Assembly: GCA_946402065.1 (NCBI GenBank)
Contig: CAMIVR010000052.1
Coordinates: 1 to 32,702 of the forward strand
Source: an uncultured Brevibacillus sp.
Lineage (GTDB): Bacteria > Bacillota > Bacilli > Brevibacillales > Brevibacillaceae
Length of the DNA: 32,702 bases
Direction of reading: 5' to 3'
The notes under the pieces were generated by a model, which was given only the letters and a program-made list of their open reading frames with translations, had not been told where the DNA came from and ran no database searches. Shown in pieces: positions 16,811-25,110 of the stretch; position 1 is the first letter of the stretch; each line of letters opens with the position of its first letter. The position numbers and the translations under genes are program-made.

Positions 16811-17419
16811 ATGCAAAAATCAGAGCTGCCGTTGAAGCAGCAGTCGAATCAAATGAGAAGGCTAGTCGCGATACCGCTGTTGGCGGCCATTGCGTTTATC
16901 CTGCAATACCTGGAATTCCCGCTGCCGGTGGTCCCCAGTTTTCTCAAGCTGGACTTCAGTACACTGCCAGGGCTGTTTGGCGGATTGATGTTCGGACCGG
17001 TCGCCGGTATTTTGATTGAACTGATTAAGAATGCACTTCATTTAATGCTGAAAAATACAGACGGTTTGCTCGTCGGCGAATTTGCCAACTTTGTGGCCGG
17101 ATCGTGCTTTATCTACGCAGTCGTTATGCTGCAACGCTGGCGCAAAGGACGGGGTGGGCTGGTAGCAGGATTTGCGCTTGGTACTATCCTGATGACAGCG
17201 TTCATGTCGGTTGCAAATATGTATGTGCTGATCCCGACCTATGCCGCACTTTATCAAATGCCGATCGAGTCGTTTCTGCAAACATTCCAGATGGACAGCA
17301 TGTGGTCGATTATCCTATACGGGATTGCCCCGTTCAATGTATTGAAAGGAATTGCCATTTCTCTCGTGGCCTACTTGATTTTCATCAAAATCGAACCTCG
17401 GCTGAAAGTAAACGCCTGA
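16811..17419 (+). CDS. ribU: Riboflavin ECF transporter substrate-binding subunit RibU
   Basis: This 202-residue S component with six membrane segments binds riboflavin and works with the shared ECF module EcfA-EcfA'-EcfT, which is not in the window. The RibU features are PLLAAIAFILQYLEFPLPVVPSFLKLDFSTLP and GPVAGILIELIKN (shortened here: the LKLDFSTLPGLFGGLMFGP core). The FMN riboswitch upstream fixes the assignment. I chose ATG 16811, preceded by gaggag at 9 bases; ATG 16760 has its SD directly abutting the codon and would add 17 unusual residues. A terminator follows, so the gene is monocistronic. Confidence 0.95.
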   Translation: MQKSELPLKQQSNQMRRLVAIPLLAAIAFILQYLEFPLPVVPSFLKLDFSTLPGLFGGLMFGPVAGILIELIKNALHLMLKNTDGLLVGEFANFVAGSCFIYAVVMLQRWRKGRGGLVAGFALGTILMTAFMSVANMYVLIPTYAALYQMPIESFLQTFQMDSMWSIILYGIAPFNVLKGIAISLVAYLIFIKIEPRLKVNA

Positions 17420-17453
17420 TCGACAAAGCCTGTTTTACCCGCGACAGGAAAAC

Positions 17454-17512
17454 ATCCCCTGCAAGAGAAGCGCTCGGCATGAGCACGACCCTTACATGCA
17501 GGGGATTTTTTT
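17454..17512 (+). terminator. Terminator of ribU
   Basis: Arms atcccctgca (17454-17463) and tgcaggggat (17497-17506) form 10 perfect pairs around a long 33-base loop, and seven T in all follow. Confidence 0.8.
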
Positions 17513-17551
17513 ATGGAAAGTTGCCGGACGGTATGCTCGTTTCCCATATCT

Positions 17552-17560
17552 TGGTATAAT
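17552..17560 (+). promoter_or_regulatory. Extended -10 promoter of the AlkZ-related gene
   Basis: TGGTATAAT has the extended TGn plus a perfect TATAAT (17555-17560). No good -35 is visible, as is common with extended -10 promoters. Confidence 0.5.
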
Positions 17561-17613
17561 GAACATATTATAAGGCAGAGTGAGGAATTTATGAACGGAC
17601 CGGAGTGATCGAG

Positions 17614-18297
17614 TTGGCAATAACAACGGTGTATACTTATGACGAAATGAAGGTATATATAGGGGAAATCGGGTTTCTGCCCCTGTCAAATCTGGTTCCA
17701 GGCTATCCTTCGCTAGCGTCACTGACGAATCCGGGCAGTTGGCATACGGATAGTCCGGAAACAGATCCATGGCTTTGGCGTGTACGATTGGCTGATGAGC
17801 GAGTCGTCGCCTATGGGAAATTTGTCAAGAAGAAACCAGTTTTTGTGACGGTTGATCTGTTCCCCTACGTTCGTTCGGTGCTCGCTGATAGCCGTCCCGT
17901 AGCGAAGCGTTATCAGGATGGGCTTGTATCACGCACCGCCTATACGGTTTTTCAAGCTATTGAAGCTCATGGAACGATTGATGCCCGTGAGCTGAGAACC
18001 ATAGTGGGGATGCGTGACAAAGAACAGAAGGCTCCATTCGAAAAGGCAGTGGAAGAACTGCAAAGCTCGCTTGACATTGTCATCACCGGAAGTGCGTCTC
18101 GCTCCAACGATCAAGGTGAGCCGGTTGGCTGGAAGAGCATGTGCTTTCAGCCAACTGGTATGTGGATGGATCTGGGCGGCATTGATTCCCAATGGTATGA
18201 ACGGGATACCGCAAAAGTGCATTTGCTCCAGCATTTTGAACGGATAAGCAGCGAGAAGTCACTCGTGCATTTGAAAAAGCTGTTTGGCTTGTCTTAG
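17614..18297 (+). CDS. AlkZ-related winged-helix protein
   Basis: The protein of about 227 residues resembles the AlkZ-related proteins of Bacillales, from YDEMKVYIGEIGFLPL, ETDPWLWRVRLADERVVAYGK and FVTVDLFPYV; AlkZ-type proteins are winged-helix DNA glycosylases, but activity of this short relative is unknown. The HTH-like middle (about 105-150) contains TIDARELRTIVG. TTG at 17614 is preferred because ggag lies 8 bases before it; GTG at 17605 would add three residues without an SD. A five-codon minigene with its own SD (ATG 17591) ends just before. The stop codon overlaps that of the decayed DinB gene on the other strand by 4 bases. Confidence 0.65.
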   Translation: MAITTVYTYDEMKVYIGEIGFLPLSNLVPGYPSLASLTNPGSWHTDSPETDPWLWRVRLADERVVAYGKFVKKKPVFVTVDLFPYVRSVLADSRPVAKRYQDGLVSRTAYTVFQAIEAHGTIDARELRTIVGMRDKEQKAPFEKAVEELQSSLDIVITGSASRSNDQGEPVGWKSMCFQPTGMWMDLGGIDSQWYERDTAKVHLLQHFERISSEKSLVHLKKLFGLS

Positions 18298-18709
18298 TCC
18301 CAGATGACCGGGCGTTCCAATCCGAGCATCCGCATGTATTGCAAAAACTGGCCTGCGTGAACGGCATCATGGTAAGCGATACGCAACAGCATATCTCCGA
18401 TGCTTCGCCGGTAACCGACGTCACTCCGATCAATTATTCGGGTCGTCAACTCGTGTTCGCTCAGCCTCGTTACGAACTGGAGCAAGCTCTGAAAATACGG
18501 TTCAGACAGTGTTATCTCCGATTCGACTGACGTGATGGGTTCGTTGGCATAAGGGGCGGGGATCGAAGTCGGCAGGAACCTCCGTTTTCAAGAATGAGCA
18601 GGTAATCGTGACTCCCCGACCACACATGCCGGATCATCTCTCCGAAAGAGAGCGCAGATTGGTCGGGACGCCAGTGCAGCCATTGATCGGGCAAAGATTT
18701 CCACAGCAT
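18294..18709 (-). pseudogene. DinB-family protein, 5'-truncated and frameshifted
   Basis: Two minus-strand frames together encode most of a DinB-like (DfsB/YfiT-type four-helix metal-binding) protein. The upstream frame gives SLPDQWLHWRPDQSALSFGEMIRHVWSG, with the conserved His; the downstream frame gives IPAPYANEPITSVE through LLRIAYHDAVHAGQFLQYMR, with the His pair. They join if one base is missing near 18575-18583. The N-terminal segment before LPDQW, usually about 20 residues, is absent: an in-frame TGA precedes, and the sequence changes into the ArsR-family gene on the other strand. Confidence 0.8.
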
Positions 18710-19298
18710 GAAACTGGCTCATGCAGCCGGAATCAGTCCACAGACGGCAAGTACTCACCTGGCCAAGCTGGTCGAAGGCAACCTGATTTCCGTAGAATCC
18801 CAGGGCCGTCATCGTTATTACCGGTTAGCCAGCCCGCACGTTGCCGAAATGTTGGAGCTTATGTCGCTTATCGCACCGCCTGTACAGGTGCGCTCGCTCA
18901 ATCAATCGATAAGAGGAAAGGAGATCCAGGCAGCCCGTACATGCTACGACCATCTGGCCGGGAAGCTGGGCGTGGAAATAACGGAAGCGCTGTTGAGACG
19001 GGGATTGCTGCTGACGTCTGGCGACAATTACAGTATAACGGAAGCGGGGAAAGAATGGTTTGCGGCGTTGGGGATCGATTTGCCAAAGCTGGCGCAAAAA
19101 AGGCGCCATTTCGCCCGCCAGTGCCTGGACTGGAGTGAACGACGGCACCATCTTGCAGGAGCTTTGGGCGCGGCGTTAGCCACGTGCCTGTTCGAGCGGG
19201 GCTGGATTGTCCGCACCGCACACGGCAGAGGAATTACACTAACGGAAAAAGGGAAAGCGGAACTGAGCAAGGAGCTCGGGATCGACTTCGGTGTGTAA
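18708..19298 (+). pseudogene. ArsR-family transcriptional regulator lacking its N-terminus
   Basis: The frame encodes 196 residues of a winged-helix regulator: the recognition region AGISPQTASTHLAKLVEGNLI and wing GRHRYYRL, then a C-terminal domain with ARTCYDHLAGKLGV and RQCLDWSERRHHLAGALGAAL typical of the roughly 225-230 residue ArsR-type regulators. About 35-40 residues that should form the first helices are missing. ATG 18708 has no SD. It begins exactly where the opposite-strand DinB remnant ends, as expected if one deletion removed both 5' ends and the shared promoter region. Translation from the ATG would still give a partial HTH, so residual function cannot be excluded. Confidence 0.75.
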
Positions 19299-19309
19299 GC
19301 GGCCGGCAT

Positions 19310-19693
19310 TCATACGGACCAGTTCAGCACCCATGCAGTAAAGTCAGCGGGATCGGTAAAGAAAAAATCGGGTTTGGGATCGAATCCGCCGGTCTTTTGC
19401 GAGACGCTCAGCCAGTTTACGCCTACGGCGATTACCTTTGCAGCTTTGGCAGCGGCGATATCTGCGTCACTGTGGTCGATTCGGGCGTGGCAGTCCAGTG
19501 CTTCGGCATGCTGATGCAGTGGAATTTTGTTTTGCAGGATGGCTGTTTCGGGAGGGCCAAACAGTCGGATGATGTCTTCGTTTTCATAATGTTCCAGCAA
19601 AAAGCGTGAAAAGGTGGCACGAATTGTCTCGAATATGATGGGGAGCGTATCGGCAACGGTACCGTCGAAGTCAAACAGAACGGTCTTGATCAT
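19310..19693 (-). pseudogene. HAD-family phosphatase with internal deletion
   Basis: The 127-residue product has the HAD nucleophile motif FDFDGTVADT at residues 6-15 and the end of the fold, HSDADIAAAKAAKVIAVGVNW, but the 75-85 residues with most of the cap domain, the motif II Ser/Thr and the motif III Lys are missing between HAEALD and CHARID. Phosphoglycolate-phosphatase-like relatives are about 210-220 residues. The normal GDS of motif IV reads DHS, so catalysis is unlikely. Start ATG 19693 has ggaggagg at correct spacing; the upstream frame to 19723 is not needed. Confidence 0.75.
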
Positions 19694-19714
19694 CGGAACC
19701 TCCTCCAGTAGCGA

Positions 19715-19741
19715 AAAAACCATCTGTGGGGGATGGTTTTT
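19715..19741 (-). terminator. Terminator of the winged-helix regulator gene
   Basis: Arms aaaaaccatc (19715-19724) and gatggttttt (19732-19741) form 10 pairs with a 7-base loop. On the minus strand it lies 6 bases after the stop and is followed by a T-run. Confidence 0.8.
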
Positions 19742-19746
19742 ATCGG

Positions 19747-20373
19747 TTAATCGATATCTTCAAAAGGTTCGTCACTATCTTCTGCCGGCTCAGGCGGCGT
19801 ATAAGGGAACAGAATATCGTAAAATTTGTAACGGCGACGATCGCTTTCATTTTTATTTTCCCGGTACTTTTGCAGCAAGCCGCTAATTTCCGCCAGGAAC
19901 TGTTTCCGCTCTTCTTTGGTCAAATAAAACTCGGTCGTGTTGAAGGCAAACGTATCTTTGTATTCTTTGCGGACGTCAATGTCGCTGGCAATGAAATGGT
20001 TCAGCGTGCGCATCAAGTCCTTTTCCGTCGTGCGAATCGGAGAGAACATCACATCGCTCAACTGATGAGCGTTTTCCTCGATCATGACCTGCAGCTTTAC
20101 GGTGATTAGCTTCGCCACTGGTTGATAGTATTTTTCGACAATGGAGCCCTTCACTCGCGTGTCTACCTGCTCAAGCAGTCCGACGCGAACCAATTCCTTC
20201 ACGTGGTAATGCAGTCTGGCCGCGTTTTCGCCGAGCTCGGTCGCGATTTGTTTTGCTGTGCGCGGTTCCAAATCCTCAAATAGCTCAAGTATTTTGACAC
20301 GCTCAGGAATGGCAAGGGATTTCAAGGCTTCGGGGTCTGTCACATCATAGAACTCTTTCATCCATTTATTCAC
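19747..20373 (-). CDS. Winged-helix transcriptional regulator
   Basis: This 208-residue protein has an N-terminal ArsR-like winged helix (about residues 15-85): LAIPERVKILELFED, TAKQIATELGENAARLHYHVKELVRVGLLEQ. The C-terminal half is helical and charged and ends in an acidic tail (EPAEDSDEPFEDID). The ligand and regulon are unknown. The GTG at 20373 is weakly supported (ctggacg upstream); ATG 20361 is an alternative, removing four residues. It diverges from bcp over 180 bases, so it might regulate bcp or itself. Confidence 0.8.
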   Translation of the reverse strand: MNKWMKEFYDVTDPEALKSLAIPERVKILELFEDLEPRTAKQIATELGENAARLHYHVKELVRVGLLEQVDTRVKGSIVEKYYQPVAKLITVKLQVMIEENAHQLSDVMFSPIRTTEKDLMRTLNHFIASDIDVRKEYKDTFAFNTTEFYLTKEERKQFLAEISGLLQKYRENKNESDRRRYKFYDILFPYTPPEPAEDSDEPFEDID

Positions 20374-20472
20374 CGTCCAGCTTCTATATATCTACATTCA
20401 TAATTCTTTATATTTATCACCAATCAATTCTATCGTTTTCTTAGGTAAAGCGCAACTTCAATCGTGGAAAAG

Positions 20473-20487
20473 ATGAAAGCGGTTTAC
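20473..20487. promoter_or_regulatory. cre-like sequence in the bcp promoter
   Basis: ATGAAAGCGGTTTAC matches the cre consensus at all but one position (G for Y). It overlaps the expected -35 region of bcp, which would suit repression. Weak evidence on its own. Confidence 0.35.
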
Positions 20488-20493
20488 GCATTA

Positions 20494-20502
20494 TGCTAAT
20501 AT
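20494..20502 (+). promoter_or_regulatory. Extended -10 promoter of bcp
   Basis: TGCTAATAT has TGn before TAATAT (20497-20502), 52 bases before the start codon. No clear -35. Confidence 0.4.
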
Positions 20503-20553
20503 AGATTGAAAGAACAGAAAGAAGGTCCAATATTTGGAATTGGAGGATTCGCC

Positions 20554-21027
20554 ATGATCACGGTAGATGAAGGACAACAAGCGCCTGACATTTCGTTAGA
20601 GAGCAGTAGTGGAGAACGGGTGGCTTTATCGGATTTTCGCGGAAAAAATGTCGTGCTCTATTTTTACCCAAAAGATATGACGCCTGGCTGTACGACAGAG
20701 GCATGTGATTTTCGCGATCAGCATACCCATTTTGAAAATCTGAATACCGTTATTATCGGGGTTAGTCCAGATCCAGTCAATCGCCATGCCAAATTTATCG
20801 AAAAATACGGGCTGCCCTTTTTGCTGTTGGCTGATGAAGAGCATAAAGCGGCTGAGCTGTTTGGCGTCTGGAAGCTGAAAAAAAATTACGGCAGAGAATA
20901 CATGGGCATTGAACGGTCGACGTTTGTGATTGACAAGACGGGCAAGATCGTGAAGACGTGGCGCAATGTCCGGGTGAAGGGGCATGTCGAGGAAGCGCTG
21001 GCGTACATAAAAGAGCATTTGGCGTAA
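20554..21027 (+). CDS. bcp: Thioredoxin-dependent thiol peroxidase (Bcp/PrxQ)
   Basis: This 157-residue peroxiredoxin reduces H2O2 and organic hydroperoxides with electrons from thioredoxin in the cytoplasm. Peroxidatic Cys46 lies in KDMTPGCTTEACDFRD with the resolving Cys51 five residues later, the alpha-helix-2 arrangement of atypical 2-Cys PrxQ enzymes. ttggagga precedes the ATG; the upstream in-frame start at 20506 adds residues not found in the family. In B. subtilis the gene (ygaF) is next to gsaB and perR. Confidence 0.96.
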   Translation: MITVDEGQQAPDISLESSSGERVALSDFRGKNVVLYFYPKDMTPGCTTEACDFRDQHTHFENLNTVIIGVSPDPVNRHAKFIEKYGLPFLLLADEEHKAAELFGVWKLKKNYGREYMGIERSTFVIDKTGKIVKTWRNVRVKGHVEEALAYIKEHLA

Positions 21028-21073
21028 TTGTCTTCTGTGAGCATGAAATGAGAACGGGATCAATCGTTACAAG

Positions 21074-21107
21074 AAGGGAGTACCTGTAGCTGGGTAGTCC
21101 CTTTTAT
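21074..21107 (+). terminator. Terminator of bcp
   Basis: Arms aagggagtacc (21074-21084) and ggtagtccctt (21093-21103) pair at 10 of 11 positions and are followed by ttattt. It directly abuts the perfect inverted repeat that starts at 21104. Confidence 0.7.
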
Positions 21108-21147
21108 TTGTCGACAGGAATTTATAGAAATTCCTGTCGACAAATAA
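21104..21147. repeat. Perfect 20-bp inverted repeat with 4-bp centre
   Basis: ttatttgtcgacaggaattt (21104-21123), then atag, then its exact reverse complement (21128-21147). No U-run follows on either strand. A stem this long and perfect is unusual for a terminator; it could be a mobile-element end junction, a remnant MITE or a strong mRNA structure. The following gap to 21269 shows only a small hairpin cttgg/ccaag (21173-21187). Confidence 0.8.
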
Positions 21148-21269
21148 GCGTAACTAAGACTACGCCAAAAGGCTTGGAGCAGCCAAGTTTTCTAATGCTG
21201 ACAGTAGCTGAGCTTGGCAGCGTTATTGCATAACCTAGTCGTATCTATGTTTGTGGAGGTACGATATGT

Positions 21270-22133
21270 ATGGCAAAACGATTTAAAGTGGCGAGCGTTC
21301 AATTCAACCCTGTTCGGGAAGAGCGCGAGCAAAATATTGCAGCGTTGGCGGATGTCGTGACGGAAGCTGCACAAAATGGAGCCAAGCTCATTGTTACACC
21401 GGAAATGGCAACGACCGGCTATCATTACCGCAACAGGGAAGCAATATCCCCCTACGTCGATACGATTCCGGGGATAACAACCGATGCGTTCCTCGCTATC
21501 TGCCAAAAATACGCTGCCTATGTCGTAATCGGGATGCCGGAGGTCGATTCGCAAATGGGAGTATCATATGATCAAGGCAAGCGCGGTCTGGTCGCCGCGC
21601 GGTGAAAGCTCGCGGAATCCCTGTACATACCGACTTCCGTAGAGCAACCGACGGTCCTTTATGCGGAAGTGGACCCGGCCCTACTCGCGAATCCGGGAAA
21701 AAGCAGACTGGCAGAGAGACGTCCCGAGCTGTACAAGGAGCTTATGCTGTACATTTCGCCATGGGATTTCACCAAACAGCATCCGGGCGTTGACTTATCG
21801 GTCGCAGCCATTCAATATGAGCCTATGGTTGGTGATAAACGTGCCAATCTAGCTAAAATTGACCGCCTTATCGAACAAGCTGCTCATAAAACAGCTAGGC
21901 AGGCAAAAAAGCTGCGTCTTGTAGTGTTGCCCGAGCTATCGGCAACAGGACCGATCCATGCTCTGCCGGATGAAGTCAAAAGCCAGCTCGCTGAAGCGAC
22001 AGACGGACAAACGGTGCGGGCGATGAGGCGAATGGCTGAAACCTATCAAGTAGCTATTGTTTTCGGCATTTGTGAAAGAAAATCCGAAAATGCTGCTCGG
22101 CGTATGAGCAGCCCCAATAAGGAGGGAGACGTA
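21270..22133 (+). pseudogene. Two-domain nitrilase-family amidohydrolase, disrupted
   Basis: The first frame starts well (ggagg before ATG 21270) and encodes residues 1-95 of a carbon-nitrogen hydrolase with the catalytic Glu region TPEMATTGY. After GMPEVDSQ the central part with the catalytic Lys and Cys is missing: the sequence jumps to ASAVWSPRGE in another frame, then a missing base near 21604-21609 returns it to the first frame just after TGA 21603-21605 with KLAESLYIPTSVEQPTVLYAEVDPALLANPG. A second nitrilase domain follows (VAAIQYEPMVGDKRANLAKI, LPELSATGP) and is cut off after VFGICERKSEN. The remnant then reads without a stop into glcD, making a misleading long open frame. Confidence 0.85.
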
Positions 22134-23540
22134 ATGCAGCAGCACGTATTGGATGAAATCCGCGCGATCATTCCGCCAGATCGGATGTTTCTCGATTTGT
22201 CGGAACGGTATTGTTACAGCTATGACGCCTCGTTTGGGCAATATTTGCCGGATATCGTCATCCAGCCCAAGGACGCGGCGGAGATCAGTCAGCTCGTCAA
22301 GCTTGCCAATGAGCACCTGATCCCAGTCTATCCGCGTGGGGCAGCGACGTCCTTGAGCGGCGGACCGCTTCCTGTCGAAGGCGGAATGGTTTTGGACCTG
22401 TCACGATTGAATCAAAAGCTGGTGATCGATCGAGAAAATTTGTTGGCGATTGTCTCTCCGGGCGTGATTACGGCTGACATCCACCAGCGAGCCGAGGAAG
22501 CAGGTCTCTTTTATCCTCCCGATCCGAGCAGCGCCCACGTTTCGACGATTGGCGGCAACCTGCTGGAAAATTCAAGCGGGCCCAAAGGATTGAAGTATGG
22601 CACGACAAAAGAATACGTCATCGGGCTGGAGGTCGTGACACCGACGGGGGAAATTATCCGCACGGGCGGCAAAACGGTGAAAAACGTGACCGGTTACGAT
22701 TTAACTCGGTTGATTGTCGGTTCCGAGGGTACGCTGGGCATTGTCACAGAAGCGATCCTGCGCTTGATCCCCAAACCGCAGGCGCGGAAGACGCTGCTGG
22801 CAACCTTTGACCGCCTGGAAGATTCCGGGCATTCAATAACGAAAATTTTATCGGCGGGCATTTTGCCGGCAGCGATGGAGCTGATGGACAACGCCTGCAT
22901 TCGCTCGGTGGAAAATTACGCGCCATGCGGTCTTCCCGTTGAGGCCGAAGCACTGATTATCGTCGAGGTAGACGGCCATCCGATGGCGATCGAAGAGGAG
23001 ATAAGCAAGTGCAGAGAGCTTTGTCTCGAGCAGGGAGCAACGAATGTGCGAGTGGCTCAGAACGAGGCCGAACGGTTGGAGATTTGGAAAGCGCGAAAAA
23101 TGGTTTCTCCGGCGATTACCCGGATGGGGCCGACTAAGATTTCCGAAGACGCTACCGTGCCCCGCAGCCAAATCCCTGCTATGATGAAGCGGCTCAGCCA
23201 AATACGTGAAAAATATCAACTCAATCTGGTCGTGTTCGGTCATGCCGGCGACGGCAACCTGCACCCCAATATCATCACCGATAAGCGGAATCGCGAGGAA
23301 ATGAAACGGGTGGAAGAGGCGGTCAGTGAAATTTTTGAGGCGGCTGTTTCACTCGGGGGGACACTTTCCGGCGAGCATGGCATCGGTACGATGAAGGCGC
23401 CGTACATGGAGCTGGAGCTGGGCGAGGCTGGACTGATGATGATGAAAAAAATCAAAGCGGCTTGGGATCCGAACGGGATTTTAAATCCGGGAAAACTGTT
23501 TCCCAAGCCCGGTCAGACCAAGGTGGTGCTAACGGAATGA
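22134..23540 (+). CDS. glcD: Glycolate oxidase subunit GlcD (FAD-linked oxidase)
   Basis: This 468-residue flavoprotein oxidises glycolate or another 2-hydroxy acid. An N-terminal FAD-binding PCMH domain has VYPRGAATSLSGG and FYPPDPSS...STIGGNLLENSSG; the C-terminal cap domain has FGHAGDGNLHPN and SGEHGIGTMKAPYM, the FAD/metal-binding signature. ATG 22134 is right: aaggaggga precedes it and the protein starts as GlcD does; the frame is open upstream only because of the nitrilase remnant. The stop overlaps the glcF start (ATGA). Confidence 0.95.
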   Translation: MQQHVLDEIRAIIPPDRMFLDLSERYCYSYDASFGQYLPDIVIQPKDAAEISQLVKLANEHLIPVYPRGAATSLSGGPLPVEGGMVLDLSRLNQKLVIDRENLLAIVSPGVITADIHQRAEEAGLFYPPDPSSAHVSTIGGNLLENSSGPKGLKYGTTKEYVIGLEVVTPTGEIIRTGGKTVKNVTGYDLTRLIVGSEGTLGIVTEAILRLIPKPQARKTLLATFDRLEDSGHSITKILSAGILPAAMELMDNACIRSVENYAPCGLPVEAEALIIVEVDGHPMAIEEEISKCRELCLEQGATNVRVAQNEAERLEIWKARKMVSPAITRMGPTKISEDATVPRSQIPAMMKRLSQIREKYQLNLVVFGHAGDGNLHPNIITDKRNREEMKRVEEAVSEIFEAAVSLGGTLSGEHGIGTMKAPYMELELGEAGLMMMKKIKAAWDPNGILNPGKLFPKPGQTKVVLTE

Positions 23541-24862
23541 ACAGGCCAGCCGAAAACGTTGCAGCATGCTCCAGCGAGCCAGTGCGCAAGCTGTTTCAAA
23601 CAACCTACGATGCGACGAACCAGTGTGTTCAATGCGGGTACTGTTTGCCGGCATGTCCGACCTATATCTCCATGGGAAAAGAATCGGCATCTCCACGGGG
23701 ACGAATCAATCTGGTCAAAATGGCCGCGGAAGGGAAAATCGATATTCAGAAGCACATGTCCGACCCGATCGATTTGTGTTTGGGGTGTCGGGCTTGTGAG
23801 ACAGCCTGCCCGGTAGGTGTACCATACGGTCAAATCGTCGAAGCAGCAAAAGAAGCGATGGCGAAGACGGCATCTGACAAGCAGGGTGCCATGAAGAAAC
23901 TCGTGCTGACCAAGCTCTTTCCCTATCCGCGACGGTTGCAAATGGTCGGCAATCTCGTGTGGGCTTATCAGAAGCTTGGTATTCAAAAACTGGTGCGGAC
24001 GACGAAAGTCATCAAGGCATTCTCGGTACCGATGGCTCAATTCGAACGGGTCCTTCCCCCGCTGGAGTCTCCTCGCAAGCGAACCGAACGCGGGACGGTA
24101 CTGCCGGCCAAAGGGACAAAGAAAGCGCGTGTCGCCTTTTTTGCCGGGTGTGTAATGGACGCGATGATGCACAAGACCAATCGGCTGACAATCGAGTTGC
24201 TGACGCTTGTCGGATGCGAAGTCGTGTTCCCCAAGGAGCAAAATTGCTGCGGGGCGCTGCACGCCCATCAGGGAATGACGGAGCAGGCAAGAGAGCTGGC
24301 AAAAGCAAATATTGCCGCGTTTGAGCAAGCAAAGGCGGATTTCTATGTCAACAATGCCGGAGGATGCGGGGCGATCCTGCGGGAATACGATCACCTGTTT
24401 GCGGAAGACGAGAAGTGGCTGCAGCGGGCAAAAGATTTCGTGAGCAAATCGAGGGACATTACCGAGATTCTCGTTCAATTCGGGCCGCTTCCCTTTATTA
24501 AGTCACTGCCATCTGTCATCACGTATCAGGACTCGTGCCATTTGCGCAATGTCCAGAAAGTCAGCAAGCAGCCGCGTCAACTGCTGCAATCCATTCCCGG
24601 CGCCACTTACGTAGAGTTCGCCGGCCATGACAGCTGCTGTGCTTCCGGCGGGATCTACAACTTGCTGCATTTTGATGAATCGATGGCGATACTCGATGCC
24701 AAAATGGAAAATGTCAGGCAAGCCAATGCGGCGACTATTGTGACCACGAATCCCGGATGCTTGCTGCAGATGCAAGTCGGCATCGAACGACTAGGGGGCA
24801 CAAAAGAGATGCGGGCCGTGCACATCGTAGAAATACTGGCCGAAGCGTGTGGAATCAATTAG
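23537..24862 (+). CDS. glcF: Glycolate oxidase iron-sulfur subunit GlcF
   Basis: This 441-residue protein carries electrons from GlcD to the membrane quinone pool. Two 4Fe-4S motifs, CVQCGYCLPACP (Cys30-40) and CLGCRACETACP (about 84-96), are followed by two CCG domains (FFAGCVMD...NCCGALHAH and SCHLRNV...DSCCASGG). ATG overlaps the glcD TGA by four bases, so the two are translationally coupled. No glcE-like subunit is present, which is common in Firmicutes. Confidence 0.95.
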   Translation: MNRPAENVAACSSEPVRKLFQTTYDATNQCVQCGYCLPACPTYISMGKESASPRGRINLVKMAAEGKIDIQKHMSDPIDLCLGCRACETACPVGVPYGQIVEAAKEAMAKTASDKQGAMKKLVLTKLFPYPRRLQMVGNLVWAYQKLGIQKLVRTTKVIKAFSVPMAQFERVLPPLESPRKRTERGTVLPAKGTKKARVAFFAGCVMDAMMHKTNRLTIELLTLVGCEVVFPKEQNCCGALHAHQGMTEQARELAKANIAAFEQAKADFYVNNAGGCGAILREYDHLFAEDEKWLQRAKDFVSKSRDITEILVQFGPLPFIKSLPSVITYQDSCHLRNVQKVSKQPRQLLQSIPGATYVEFAGHDSCCASGGIYNLLHFDESMAILDAKMENVRQANAATIVTTNPGCLLQMQVGIERLGGTKEMRAVHIVEILAEACGIN

Positions 24863-24869
24863 AAAGCGA

Positions 24870-24902
24870 AAAAAAGTTCATCTGGTCAGGATGAACTTTT
24901 TT
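24870..24902 (+). terminator. Terminator of glcDF
   Basis: Arms aaaaaagttcatc (24870-24882) and gatgaactttttt (24890-24902) form 13 pairs; the stem begins 8 bases past the glcF stop. Confidence 0.88.
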
Positions 24903-24923
24903 CGTTTCCCGTTCGACGAGCAC

Positions 24924-24952
24924 TTGTAAAGTATCGCATGAGCGAATATGTT
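24924..24952 (+). promoter_or_regulatory. Candidate sigma-A promoter of the peptidase-methyltransferase unit
   Basis: TTGTAA (24924-24929) and TATGTT (24947-24952) are 17 bases apart, about 160 bases upstream of the peptidase start. The gap to 25110 shows nothing else. Confidence 0.45.
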
Positions 24953-25110
24953 TAAACTGTAAGGTAAGCCTTCGGATTAAATAACGGATGAAACAGAGCG
25001 GCAGCACAAGCAGTACATAGAGAAGGAGTGCGTTCGTAATCGGTCGAATTCATTTTATGGAACAAGTGAAATAAATGGATAGCAAGATCAGAAGACAGGG
25101 GATGAAGCAC

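Noticed and set aside
21669..23540. A 623-residue apparent fusion of a nitrilase part with an FAD-linked oxidase.
   Set aside because: The oxidase has its own start with a strong SD at 22134; the front part is the remains of a disrupted nitrilase.
23513..24478. Minus-strand open frame of 321 codons opposite glcF.
   Set aside because: Shadow of glcF; product without recognisable features.
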